64,000 nucleotides of DNA from Plasmodium malariae (GCF_900090045.1 NW_021638316.1:54422-118421), one strand, 5' to 3'. Counted from the first letter of the stretch, positions 40,427 to 53,440 are shown. Translations and numbers: made by a program. Notes: generated by a model not told the origin, from the letters alone.

Positions 40427-41658
40427 TCATGCGGCATGATATGCTACATTTAGTTGTTTTCTACCTAAATTTGATTTTCTTTGTTCATTCGTGTATTCTG
40501 TTAATTCTAGTATATCCATTTCATCCAAATTACGTCTAATTGATTTTTTCTTTAATACTTTATTATGTATGCATGATACAATTGGAGTAAACTATTATTC
40601 AAAAGATATATACAAGATAATTATATAATAATTATTTCATCGTTACTTTTTATTTTTTTATCTATTAAACAAATATATATGGAAGTAAATTAAGATATTT
40701 AATTTTATAAATAATATTAATAATTACTTTATATAGTAGGAAGCCAATGAAGAAAATGCCGACAAAGGGTAGAACAAAGAACAGAAAAATTTGAGATGAA
40801 CTAAAGGCAGATACATTGATTACATATTCTAGATCAAGATTAGTAGTGTTATATGGACTTGTGCCTTGTTCATTTGCGGTGAGATCCTTTATTTTACATG
40901 TCAAAGAAGATAACTTTTTTTCAAAACAACTAGGAACATGCTTTTTAAGTTCTTTACAATATGATTTAGAGTTTTCTTGTGTACATTCATACATTTCTTC
41001 ATATGCATCAGTCGCTTTAAGAAGATAATTGCTAACATTCTTGTCGCAAGTATAATTATGAGCTTTTAGAGTGCTCTCAATGGTTTCATAATCTTCACAA
41101 TAATCGCTCACAATCTTCATTTTTTCAATCTTCTCCTTTTTAACATCTTTAAAAAAATTACATTTGCATTTGTCACGCCCAGATAGAGCATGTGAAACAT
41201 CCTCAAGTATTCCAATAACATCTGAAAATGAATCTTCCTCTAATTTATTAAATAATTCATTTCCTAACCAACAGTATAACTTATGACATTGTTTATCACA
41301 ATCATCTCCTGTACTAGTAAAAGATACGCGACATAAAGCTTTCATAAGCCTATTTTCAATACTGCTAATTTTCCCATATTTATTTAATTTAGATCTTGCT
41401 TCTTTAAATTCTCTATTATCATCAGACCCGAAGCAATAATCTGTTTGTGATTCAAACATTGTTCTATAATAAACTTTCGATGATAATGATTCTATAAAAT
41501 TTCCCTTAGAGATAATAAAAAAGATAAAAAAAATGTAATTAGAAAAACCTTATTTCTTAGAATAATTTTATTAATATAGTTCATAAGAATAAGAATATTC
41601 CACTGAATACGTATATATCACGCATTAATAAGTTGTGAACCTGCAATATAGTGGCCAT
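40427..41658 (-). CDS. pir: PIR variant protein, three exons, intact
   Basis: Exon 1 is 41658-41641 (MATILQ, phase 0), intron 41640-41505 (136 nt), exon 2 41504-40728 (259 codons), intron 40727-40592 (136 nt) and exon 3 40591-40427, in all about 319 residues. Exon 2 opens with the PIR-like ESLSSKVYY and then SSIENRLMKALC, YCWLGNELFNKLEE, GRDKCKCNFF and SDYCEDYETIES, with about 16 Cys overall. A membrane segment (residues about 243-262, IFLFFVLPFVGIFFIGFLLY) ends at the splice donor. Exon 3 starts FTPIVSCIHN, where most PIR proteins have FTP-x-x-SWL; here Trp is replaced by Cys. The tail is basic and ends NVAYHAA. PIR proteins are multigene variant proteins of Plasmodium, expected at or exported from the infected-cell surface. 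Exon 1 is very short but fits phase and homology. No disruption is seen. Confidence 0.92.
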
Positions 41659-44600
41659 TTTAAAATGTGTCTTCAGTCATTGAACAGTCAAAATGAAAAA
41701 ATAAAAAATATATTAAAAGTATATTTATATATGTAATGTATATAAAATTACATAATATATTCATAATTTTCGTAAACTTTATTTACAACCGTAAAATGTT
41801 AAAACTTATTATTTATTAGGAATTGTTTTTCCATTTTTATAAAGTATAAATTATATTATTATAATTTTTCTTTTGTTAATGCCACATTTAAACACGTAAC
41901 ATAAGCATCACAATAGATAATATTATATAATAATAAAAAAGAAATAATAATATTTTAAAATTTTTACATATTCAAATAAGACAAATTACAATTACATATC
42001 ATAAATTTAACGTTTCTTCAAACACACATATACATAAGATATTTCCTGTACGAACGAATTCGATTTTATCATTTAACATTCTTAAAAATATATTACTGAT
42101 TAATTTTTCTTTTTCGTTTTTAATAAAAGAAATTCTTATCTAACATATACATAAACTATGTTCACATATAAATAGTAGCATTTTCATAATAAATCATTCC
42201 TTTAGTTTAATTTCTTATAATATAAGTGTAAATTTTAAAATTAGATAAAAACGGATTATATGCAAATGCATATTATATTTTGAGATATATTTATATATTT
42301 AAATAATGTTAGAATACATAATAGCAAAAATTTCAGCATATTAGTATTAAAAATAAATATATATATATCTAATGTATGTTTAACTCAATAAGTAAAGAAT
42401 CATATCTTTAATATATACTCTTTATTTTAAATATCTCTATATGAGTATATAGGAATATAATGTTTTTATAATTAGTAAAGTTTAATTTTTAATTTTATTT
42501 TCATAAATGCTTAACTAAAAATATTAATATATATATAATCATATTATTACTTTTATTAAAGGTTAATCATTAATATTTTTATAATGTTTCAATAAATAAT
42601 AGAAATTATGTTATTGTAATTCTGTTTATCAATTAAAGAAAACAATATGAGGTTACAGATAATATATTTTTTAAAGATATATTTATTTAGATTACTCTAA
42701 ACTTTTCATTATTACGTAACATTTAAATATATTGATATAAATGCATTTAACAAAAAATGCGGATAAAATTATTTTTGCATAGTTCATATTTCTCTAAAGA
42801 AGGCTTAAAACCAACAAATTCCTTAAACATATTAGTATTAAAAAAATATATTTCATTTATTACATCTTTTCATTATGAAAAATTTATCATAATTTATTGA
42901 CATGATTAAATTTATTGGATTATTAATATTTTTATTACATAGATCTTTACGTTTGACATCGTACTACGAATAAATGAAAATTTAATTAACATTAACTATC
43001 GTATGTATTGCACTGAATACATTATTTTTTGAAATTACTAATATCTTCCTTTTTATTAGTTTTGTACTTTATAATTTCATTTTTTATATATATATTAGAA
43101 TAAATAAATACTATTTTCATATTTCATCATTAAAATAATGAGTTATCCTCAAAGTTAATATTTTTAAATATATCATTAGAAATACATTTTTTTTTTTTAT
43201 GTATCTCTATGATACTTCTCTTAACATATATAATTATGTTTTATTTATTTTTTTAAAAATATGAAATAATTATACTGATAACTCTTAGCTATTATAATTT
43301 TAAATAGGTTTTTTATTGTTTTTAACCAGTAGTTACAAAAAATAATAAATTGTTTATACATAAATATAAGTATTTTAAAGAATGCCTATTATGTGTATAA
43401 ATTATGTTCTTTAAAAAAATCAACGATTAATTCCTAATCATATTATGGACATAATTACAATAATAAGTATAAAAATATCCTAAAACTTATTATCAGGTCT
43501 GTAAAAAAATTCATTTATAATCATTTATTTAATAAGAGCTTTACTTTATTAAATGTTTATATTTTTATTCTGCTTTACTAAAAAGCCTTTTATTCTTTGA
43601 TTTTTTCAACAGTAAATATAAGCTTATAATTATATACAAATTTTTTTTTATTGTTTAATTTAGCGCACAATATATAATATAATTTCTCAATTTATTAAAA
43701 AATTACGTAAATTTTCATATAAACTCTAAAAACATGCTTAGAACGTTGTTATATATATTATCTCTAAAAAGAGCACGGTTTACATAGATATATATGTAAT
43801 AAAAAGAATATAAAATAAATTTGTAATATTTCAATTTTATGTCGTTTTTTTTTATATTTACATATAAAGAAATTAAAAAATTAATTTTATAATATCATTA
43901 TTTAATACAAATAATTTGTATTTTAAAAATAATATAAAATTTTCATTATTACATTCTTTAATATTGTTAGAAGTTCCTTAAATATTTTCTTATTCAATTT
44001 ATAATTTGTATATACAAGAGAATTCATTTTATTATATATATATATATATATTTTTTTTTTTTGTAATTAATTTAAAAAAAAATCATTCTTTAATATCTTA
44101 GGAATTAATAAAGAAAATTTAAAAATATGACGCATATAGGAAAACTTTCACATCTTTCAATATATATTTTTATTTATACCATAGTTATAATTACATTTAT
44201 ATTTTAATTTATTTAATATTTCAGGAAGTCAGATAAAGCCAAATATTAAATGTTTATATAAATTCAATTACTAATTTTCATATATTATTTATTTTACTAT
44301 AAATTTTATTTTTATTAAATTTGCCATAATAATTACGAATGCTACATAAAAACAAATTTTTTTTTCGTAGTATCAGTATAATTTTTTATGTTAATTAAAA
44401 TTTGATCAGGATATGGTTATGAATAATTTTGCATTAAAGTAATTTATAAAAATTAAATATAATCATAACTTTCATTGAATTTTCTCAGAGTTTTTTTATA
44501 TTATTATATATAAAAATGCAAAAAAGTAAATACAATTATTTAATAAAAAAAAGGAACCACAAAAAAAAAATTAAAGAATAATATCAAAAAATATATATAA

Positions 44601-45349
44601 ATACTAATTATTTTATAAATATAAAATGGAAATTGTATAAATTATATGCTTAAGTATTTTAATAATATTATTCTTATTATTTAAGTTCATTTATAATTAT
44701 TTTATCACGCAACTATGTGAAACAGATATATTAATGTATACAATATATGATTATTCGAGTTTCTAATAAATGTCTTACTCAAAGATTTTTTATCACATTT
44801 TAGGATAAGCATATTTCTTATAATTAATTACAATACATAATAAAAAATTTTTTGAAAATTTCTCCATTTTTGTAATTATATTTATAAGTATATTTGTTAA
44901 AACTTCTAAAGTTTTTAATTTATATCTAACATTTATCAATATATTCCTTTCTAGTTATTGATAAAAATTCATAGTTGTATCATATATAAAATGTGCCTTT
45001 CTTAATTATTAATCTGAGTAAAATATATTTAATATACTTTTATGTTATAAAATTTATAATATCATACAAATTTTTTATGATTATTTATCTTCTCATTAAA
45101 GAATTGTTTTATTTCCATATATCATTCATATTTGAATATTTCATTATATTTTTCATATATTTCTTATATGATATTTAAAAGTATGTATGCATCCTATTAA
45201 CTTCAACTTTATCTTTTTCCTTTTTTCATTTTTTACATATAAAAAATTGTTACATATAGATTACAATTTATTATTTTTTAAATATTATTATTCTAATTTA
45301 CTTCGTTATATGGGTTACACTAACAAAAGGAAACTTAAGTACACAGACT
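41659..45349. other. AT-rich intergenic DNA, no gene
   Basis: The left end must include the pir promoter, but no motif is recognised. A (TA)n stretch sits at about 44034-44051. The 61-codon plus frame at 44993-45178 is Ile/Phe/Tyr low complexity and is not believed. Confidence 0.65.
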
Positions 45350-46926
45350 AGTACAAATTGTTCAGTATCTTTTAGGATTTCTACTGAGACTAATTAAAAT
45401 ATAAGCTTGTTATGATTTCTCTATATTGTTATATAAAAAATCCTTCATTTATCTTCTTTTTGTCCCCTCATTCAGCCATGTTGAAAAGGTAGTAATATAA
45501 TAACAAAATATATAATATAAAAAAAATATAATATTTTTTTAATTTACAATTATAAAATTTTATAGAAATTTAATTATATATATCAATATAAAACATTTAT
45601 ATTTTAATATGAAATTTATATGTACTTTGTAAAAAGAGAAAAAATAATAATTACGGCGAATATATTAGTAACTCATATACCTAGACAGATGGGAATTGAT
45701 CCAGGCTTATTATACACACATACTGAAGTATTAGAATTATTATTATCAGTATGCAAAAATCATATAACTTTTGATATGTTTTCTCTCTAATTCAATTTTT
45801 ATTTAGTAGATCCCGTTTCACTAGCGTCTGGTTCTGTTAATCTTGGCCCTCGTATTGTAGACGAGGAATTCGGTAAATCTTCTTATAGAACATTTTCTGA
45901 CAAATAGGAATAAGCTTTCTATCCATTATTTGATGAGGATCTCTTAGATACTCACTTCCTTTCAGGTTTCTACACATTATTTTCTCTATCTGAGATATCA
46001 TTTCCAATATTTACTTCTTCCTTTTCACCACTAAGCACTAACACTTTATGTGAAAATTCAGAAACATGTAATTTAAGCTATCTTTAAATATTTTCTCATC
46101 TACATATTTTTTTAGAAGCTTCTAATGTAGTGGGAATACTTTTATATAACTATACTGACTTACCATGAGGATTACTCACCTGATAACATCTAATTAATCT
46201 AAAAGTGATGGTTTTTTCTGCGTGAGAGTACGAATTTTCCTTTTACCTACCATTTGATTTATATTTAACAGCATATTTTGAGAATATGAAATCTTCTTTT
46301 GATCAGTTAAATTAAAACATATATAATAAATAATTGAAATTATAATCTTCATCGCATGTAAAATAATCTTAACAAGTATCCTTTCCAAATGCATTATAAC
46401 AATCCACTCTGTAAATTTTATATAGTGTTTTAATTGAACTAAGGTGTTTATCATATTAGATATATATAGAATCATCATAACTATTAACACAAGAATCAAC
46501 AGTACTATGATTTTTAAAATAATTATACAAATACATTTTTTCTTTTCATTCGTTCAAAATGTCATTTGGATCGTACTGAATGTGAAAATAACTTTTAGAT
46601 TCATAGTAATATCTATTTTTAACATAGCAAATTTTACTAAAATATGAATCATAATACTTTTTGAGATATTTATAAAACATTTTTCATATTTCATAATATT
46701 ACACCTAAGTGAATTATGAACAACGATTATTACTGTACTCTGAGTTCAGTATTGTAGATTAGTTCTTAATATTTCTCTCAATTTTAATACAGAGTTCACT
46801 AATTCCTTGATATTTTCCCTTAAAATTTTGAAATTCTTTACAGTTTTCATCAAAGCCATAACAACTCTTTTCATTATTAAATATTTCTTACAATTTAAAT
46901 TCCGGTAAATCTCTTTTATGATCATT
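45350..46926 (-). pseudogene. pir: long vir-type pir pseudogene, many stops
   Basis: The exon 2 trace runs from 46926 (after a TTTTTAG acceptor) to about 45626. It starts LPEFKL, EIFNNEKSCYGFDENCKEF and ISELCIKIERNIKN, then NRCS with stops where aromatic residues usually stand, then YRVDCYNAFGKDTC. A later part reads KVLVLSGEKEEVNIGND and NSSSTIRGPRLTEPDASETG, the Ser/Pro/Thr-rich linker, then PGSIPICLGI and VTNIFAVIIIFSLF, a membrane segment. Exon 3 begins near 45487 with FSTWLNEGTKRR and continues with QAYILISLSRNPKR, matching the usual PIR tail. More than 15 stops and at least one frame change are present. This belongs to the long vir-like group and differs from the compact pir at 40427-41658. 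Confidence 0.8.
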
Positions 46927-49900
46927 CTAAAAATAAAGGAAAAAATATTAGTCATATAAATGATAAAATATTTTCTATAAACAAAAATTCATTGTTCTTC
47001 TAAAGAAATGGATTATTAAAATAATAATATTTCAATATTATCATTTAGTATAAACCGAGCATGTGCCATATGAGTTCCCTTATAGATTGCATTTTATTAT
47101 AGCTTATCTGAACTTACTAAAATGACATTGTTAATTAATATAACTTTTTATATATAAAAAACAATAGCACATAATCTTTTATTATAATACGTATAACTTT
47201 ATATTTATTTTAAAAAATGAATTAATATTTATTAGTAATAACTCCTTTTTGATACATATATGGATATTATATATAAAACTGTTATATATGTCATATAAAT
47301 GCGACAATTTAATTTTGAAAAAATAAAAAAATTCTTAGGTGAATAATTATCGAGTAAAATATACTATAATATATTATTGTTTTGTACAATATTAATATTT
47401 ATAAATGTTATATGATTATGTGTTAATGTATAATAAAGAAGTTAATATTACGGTTGCATAAACATAAATACTTGTTTTTATAGCAATATATTCCTAGCAA
47501 TTTTATATTACATATTAAAGAAATTATTATACATTGTTATTTTGTTTCTTTAAATAATAAATATTTTTTACAAACATTGATTACATTTCAGGATGAAAAT
47601 TTATATACTAACTAACGTATTTATCCAAGTTAGTGGGCTATTCTAATGCATAATCCTTTATAATATTAAGCTAAAATTTTATACAAATATAAAAATTTTA
47701 ATATATCGAGAAAAAATATTATTCTTTAATAAATGTATATTTAATAAATGATTTAAATTAAATATAAAGTGCTTCTTAGGGAATAATTTTATTAATTATA
47801 TCTAAAATAACTAAAAGGATTGTTATAAACTATAATTATAAAATTACACATATCGTTTTACTTTTTTTAAATATTGGAAACTTAAAATATTACGTTGTTG
47901 TATATTTCAATTGTATTTATATAATATTATTTATTTTACACAATTTATATCAATATATATACGATTGTACCATGATATTATGAATTATTCTGAATAAAAA
48001 TTACATAAATAAAAGCTAAATAAGTTCATTTTAAAAACAAAATACAATGATTAATACATATTTTCAAAATAAAAAGATACAATTTCAGATGTAAATAAGT
48101 GCATAATCTTGATAATATATATTATATAATATAAATATATATGTAACAGTTATTTCAAATTTACCTAAATTCTTAATAATTATGAAAATATATATTAAAT
48201 GATTTTTCAAATATATATAATTATATTCTTCATTTCCCTGAATTCATTATTATTTTTAAAGGAGAATAAGTATATCTACGATCTTTATTATTCGTATTAT
48301 GTATTTCCTTAAAATTTTTGTAATCATTTTATATATTTTATTAAAGTATCATTCATTCCAAAAACAATAATCATAATAAGTTATCAAAATAGTTAACATT
48401 TTTCTCTATATGGTATTCGCTATGTGTTTATATGAATTCAAATAATTTAAAATACTTTTCTAAGAGTGGTGACAATATAAATTGATGTCTAATTTTTTAT
48501 ATTAAGTAATAATATAATACACCTTCATAAGAATAAAATTTTTATAAAGCTCTATTGATAACCATTATCATAATAAAATGATATATAAACATTCATATTT
48601 ATATTATTTACCCATTCAGTTTTAATATATATTTATTAAATAAAATAAAAAAAAATTGAATATAAATATATAAAAATTAAAAATATATAGTAACATATAT
48701 TATATTTGTTTTGTAAACTCTGAAATAAATTTTTAAATTTACATAAATGTATATTAGTAATAGTTGTTCTTCTTTTAGCTTCTGAGCTTAGAATATAATA
48801 ACGCTATTAATTGAGAACACAATAAACATTCATAATTATAAAAAAAACGAAATATATTTTTATATTATAATATTAAATAAAAATATAATATTATTGGGTG
48901 AAATCTTAAAAAGATATTCATTTGCATTTAAACCATATATGTATATTAAGTTTTTATTATTTTTTTTTTTTGTACACTAATATATATTTTTGCTTTCCAA
49001 AAATAAAAATTGTAAATACATTTCCCCGTGTTTTTAATTTTTTATTATATTTTTATTTATTTCTTAAATTACCCTTTTATTTTTTAGATTTCCAAGTATA
49101 ATTTTCCTTTAAAATATAGTATTATTCTAGATTAAAAATAACCTTAAATTAATACATAATTTTTGTGAATTATTTTTATGCATCATAGAAAATAAAAAAT
49201 AAGTGCTTTATGTATATTCATTATATTTACTGCTTTTTAATATAATAAATAAAAAGCATATTATATTCTATGATACTAAATAATATATGTGCAAATAAAA
49301 ATAATCATATAATATTATAAATAAATCTAGCCTTGTTAAATACAAATTTAAGTTATATAAAAGTTTGTTAAAAGAAAATTTTAGATTATGAATAATATAC
49401 TATTTTTCCTATTGAAAAATTATAAAAGAATTCATAATATACTATTCTGTTTAAATAAATACTATTGAAAACATATTCTTAAGAATAAGCATAAACAGTT
49501 AATATTTTTACATAACATAAAAATTTTTTATAACAAGAAAATTATTTTGTAATATGTTATTATTACACTTTCTACATTTTTACACAATTAAAAATTAAAA
49601 ATCCATTATAAGCAAAAAATTATAATTACTTAAAAAAAAAAAACAAAAAGTAAATTATTACAATTAAAATGGTTTTTTTGAATTGCTAAATCAAGTTTCG
49701 TATAATGAAATAAATATATTTTTATTCCACTAATGTATATGTTCATATGTTTACATTCTTAATGACAACCTCTTGTATTCCTTACAAACATTTATCATTT
49801 CAACAGCAAAAATGTTACCTAATTAAAAAGAATTTTTTACGTATAAATAAGTTAAAGCATAAAAACTGATAAAGTAAACAGTAGAAAAATTGTACTATCA

Positions 49901-50999
49901 AATAAATTATAATAATATGTAAGTTCCATTTAATACAATTAAGAGAATACTTTAATTTTTTTTACATCCTCAAAAATTCATTGGAATATTTATTTATCAT
50001 GATTTTTTTTATTTTTTTCTATTACATGTTTAACAATGATAAAAATAATGTGCAAATTTATTATATCAAAATTTTTTATGTAATATATTTAAAACATAAC
50101 TAATTCAACAATTGCTTAATTGTAATAATTAAATAATAAATGCAGAAATACTTTGATTTCCTGGAACATCATAATTCGCATAAATATAATAATCCCTTAT
50201 ATGCGGTTTCTACTAAAACTAAAATTCCATTAATAAACCTATACTATTTTTTAGATATAACCTGAAATCCAAATCTATATTAATGAATTATATGAAAAAA
50301 AATATAATTCGATATTGTTACTCTTACCTTATTAAAAAAATAATAGTTATAAATGTTGGTAAATTGTTTATGGTAAAGGTAAACTATATATGTGCATAAA
50401 ACCATAAAATAATATTAATATTTACATAATTTATTTGTGTATTACCATAAAAGATTGGACAAATATAAAAATAAATTCTTACAGATAATGAAATGGTTGT
50501 AGAAAATACATATTTATTTTAATTAATGAAATGATAATTTATGTTTTTTTAGACATATAAAACATTTATAGAATATTACATATATTTCTGGGAAGAATAA
50601 ATATCTTTTGTACATATTATCTATTAATATGTGATTAAGTTTAATTCGTTAATTAAATGTTTGAATGTTAAAAAAAATAAGAGTCGTATACATTACATTT
50701 ATCTATAAATATTCAATGTAATTTAGTTTTAATTAATTTTTTCATAATCCAAATAACACTGCAATTATGAAGAATAATAAAATTACAAATATTCTTAACT
50801 TCTCATTAAACTGTAAAAGTTTAGAGTTCCTAAATTAGTGAACAATTATAAATAATCTATATATAAAATGAAGTTCTCCCTGTTATATATTAATAATTCC
50901 CCATTTTATATCTTTCAAAAAATAAAACTAAATGTGTTTTAGTCAATTTTTACAGCAAATATCAACAGTACATATCTCAACAGAGATATTTTACAAAAT
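46927..50999. other. AT-rich intergenic DNA, no gene
   Basis: The first 200 bases may hold the lost first exon of the pir pseudogene (a MAHA-type start near 47071 is one candidate), but phase does not fit. Beyond that no gene or named element is seen. Confidence 0.65.
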
Positions 51000-51577
51000 A
51001 TATATTAAGTTTTTCCTTTAGCAAATATATGTATACATATCAGTGCAATAATATATACTCACTTTATTTCATTAAATACAAAAAAAGAAACATTTATTAT
51101 TAAATTAGAACTAATAGGTTATTTTTCTTATTACTTAAACAAATAGTAATTTTCTTCTAAAAAAAGAAAAAAAATAGTAATCATTGTTTATATTAGTTTA
51201 AATAAAAATAAACAAATATACTCTATTAAAATTATGTTAATTCTACTGATATGTGGGCTTTCTAAAGCACAAATATATACTTTTCTTAGAATTCTATTCT
51301 AATACGCAAATATATGTATTATTCAGTAATATATAATTACACAATATAATAATTTAACACACAAGTTATAAAAATTTAAAACATTCAAATCTATAAAAAA
51401 ACTAAGAACATATATTTTTATTCTTTCGAATTAGTAAATGCATTAATATGTAATTGCTTGCATAAATTTTCAGCAATTAACTATATGTTTATTATACACA
51501 TAACTAATGACATTGTAGATATTACATCATATTAAAATATACGTTACCTTAAAGAAATAAATTCCTTATTATTCATT
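51000..51577 (-). repeat. 3' flank of fam-l gene, shared with 23-kb copy
   Basis: Ordered blocks match the region downstream of the 23.4-kb gene: the TTAGCAAATATATG block near 51019, the CTCACTTTATTTCATTAAATA block near 51058, then AAAGAAACATTTATTATTA. An ACATCATATTAAA block near 51524 corresponds to the TTCATATTAA block of the other copies. Confidence 0.6.
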
Positions 51578-52518
51578 TCACTTTTTACTGAACTTAATTT
51601 TTTCATATTTTTTAGCTTTTTTATGGTAATAAAAAACGTACGATATAAGTGTAACACCTAATATTAAAAAAGGTATAACATATAATACAATATGAAATAA
51701 TGCTCCTAATACACTTTGAGATGCACTTTCTGTAGCAGGCAATAACCAATCAAAATAAAGCTTCAAAGTGTCCTTCCAGGAACTTAAAGTTGTCTCCAAT
51801 CCTGATAATTCCCAAAATCCCTTTCCTCCAGAAGGAGAACGCAGAGATATATCTACTATGAGTACAGTTGATAACAACAGAAACAATAATAAAGGTGATC
51901 CTAATCGTAATGAGAATTTTTTACGCATTATTTTTTTGTAAGTCTTATCACTAATATTCTTGTTGCTTTTAAGAAAATCTACAAAATCCAGTTCTTTGAA
52001 TATTTTTTTTTCAAGATGACTGTATTTTTTTGTCACAAATTTAGAACATTTATTGTTCATATCTTGTTTTTGTCCATCATAATTATTTAGTGAACCTCTA
52101 TATAATTCTTTCTTTTTTTCTGGGCACTCCTTTTCAGTATTAGATATACCCTTTTTTCTGTCCATTCCATTATTTGATATATCATCTCTTAACATTACAA
52201 CTTTTGAATCCTTATCTTTTTTATATTTTGCTAGTAATCGATATATTCTGTCGTCTAATTTTATAGCAGGCGTGTACTTTTTGCCTAGGTATTTGTTAAA
52301 CGTAATCTAAAAATCCAAAATAAATAATAGTTATTTAATGAATAAATAATATAATGATGAAAACAGTATTCATAAAAATATAAAATGAAAAATATAAATA
52401 ACATAAATATTCTTAAATAATTTTATCATACCACATGATTACTTAAATGGGGTATCCACGTTAAAAAGTTAAGTACAACAATTTTAATAAATGAGAAAAT
52501 CATAATGCTTTTTTTCAT
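51578..52518 (-). CDS. fam-l: fam-l exported protein, two exons, intact
   Basis: Exon 1 is 52518-52432 (29 codons, beginning MKKSIMIFSFIKIVV), the intron is 52431-52307 (125 nt, GTATGATAAAATTATTTAAG start) and exon 2 is 52306-51578, about 271 residues. Exon 2 starts ITFNKYLGKKY, the usual fam-l continuation, with the R-L-L-A core at residue 52 and then KYKKDKDS. KKYSHLEKKIFKELDFVDFL and TYKKIMRKKFSLRLG are close to the 2.5-kb copy. Membrane segments lie at about 164-184 and 232-256, the tail is YYHKKAKKYEKIKFSKK, and the loop between them is shorter than in the 2.5-kb copy and lacks its Cys pair. An internal Met at 52195 would drop the signal peptide and export core, so the spliced start is preferred. 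Confidence 0.93.
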
Positions 52519-53440
52519 GTTCTGTTCTTTAAATATTTTAAAATATTTAGTAAAAAATACATAAAAAGTTATACTATAAACCCTTAAAGGCAAAGGATAT
52601 TATATTAGTTATTTAATTCTAATTTTTTTTTTTTTTTGGATCTACTTAATAAAATTTATATAATTGTAGGGTATTTTATAACATCGATATACAAAAAAAA
52701 ATATTATAAAGGTATTATATAATTTTTAACTTTATAGTGTTTATTAAAAAAAATAACTTTCATCTAAATTAAATAATTTTAATTTATATAAAAATATTCA
52801 AAATATATATTTTAATTATTTAGCAGAGTAGTTTAACTAAATAATGTTTATTATTAATTTCATTCAGAATATATTATGAAAAAAGATTATTTCCATATTA
52901 TAAGGAAATACGGAATTTATATACCATATAGATCGTATAGTATACATATAAAATACATTATTTCATACTCCAAACCAATAAGTAATGTTATGAATATCTT
53001 GTCATTAAAAATTATAATTTTATTAACATGATATTTTGAAAGAAATTATTTGTAAAAAAATATTAATTATAACACACAAAAACAGTAATAATAAATGAGG
53101 ATAACTATATTTTACATAATATTTTGTAATATGTTAATATATCAGCATAATATATTTATGCATAAAGGAAATACGATCTTTTATATTCTAGACCATGCTT
53201 AAAGAATCGAGTATATATGGAAATACCTAATTTCTAAAAAAATATATAACGTTAAATAAGTTCTAATTTTTCTGTTTTTTCGAAAAATTTTGAAAGTTAT
53301 AGATTTTATTAAAATAAATATATACATTTTTCTAAGTGAAAACTATTTATATCTAACTACTTAATTATTTTTAATTAATTCTAAACATTTAGAAGGAATA
53401 ATAATATAATCAAAAAAAAAAAAAAAAAAAAAAAAAGGAG
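52519..53440 (-). repeat. 5' flank repeat of fam-l/fam-m cassette (copy 5)
   Basis: GTCATTAAAAATTATAATTTTATTAACATG lies about 484 nt from the start codon (53002) and TTAATTAATTCTAAACATTTAGAAGGAATA about 853 nt away (53371). The second block runs directly into a 25-A tract, where the other copies have 8-10 A. Confidence 0.6.
53412..53436. repeat. poly(A) tract of 25 bases
   Basis: This is the longest homopolymer run noticed. It sits at the position where the other cassette copies carry a shorter A run. Its length is likely to vary between isolates or assemblies. Confidence 0.95.

Noticed and set aside
40816..41028. 70-codon plus-strand frame
   Set aside because: It is antisense to pir exon 2.
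41450..41510. Suspected frameshift at the start of pir exon 2
   Set aside because: A recount of bases showed ESLSSKVYYRT continuing in frame into the MFESQTDYC part; the gene is intact.
46194..46955. Minus-strand frames of 101 and 69 codons
   Set aside because: They are out-of-frame readings of the vir-type pir pseudogene; the PIR-like residues are in another minus-strand frame.
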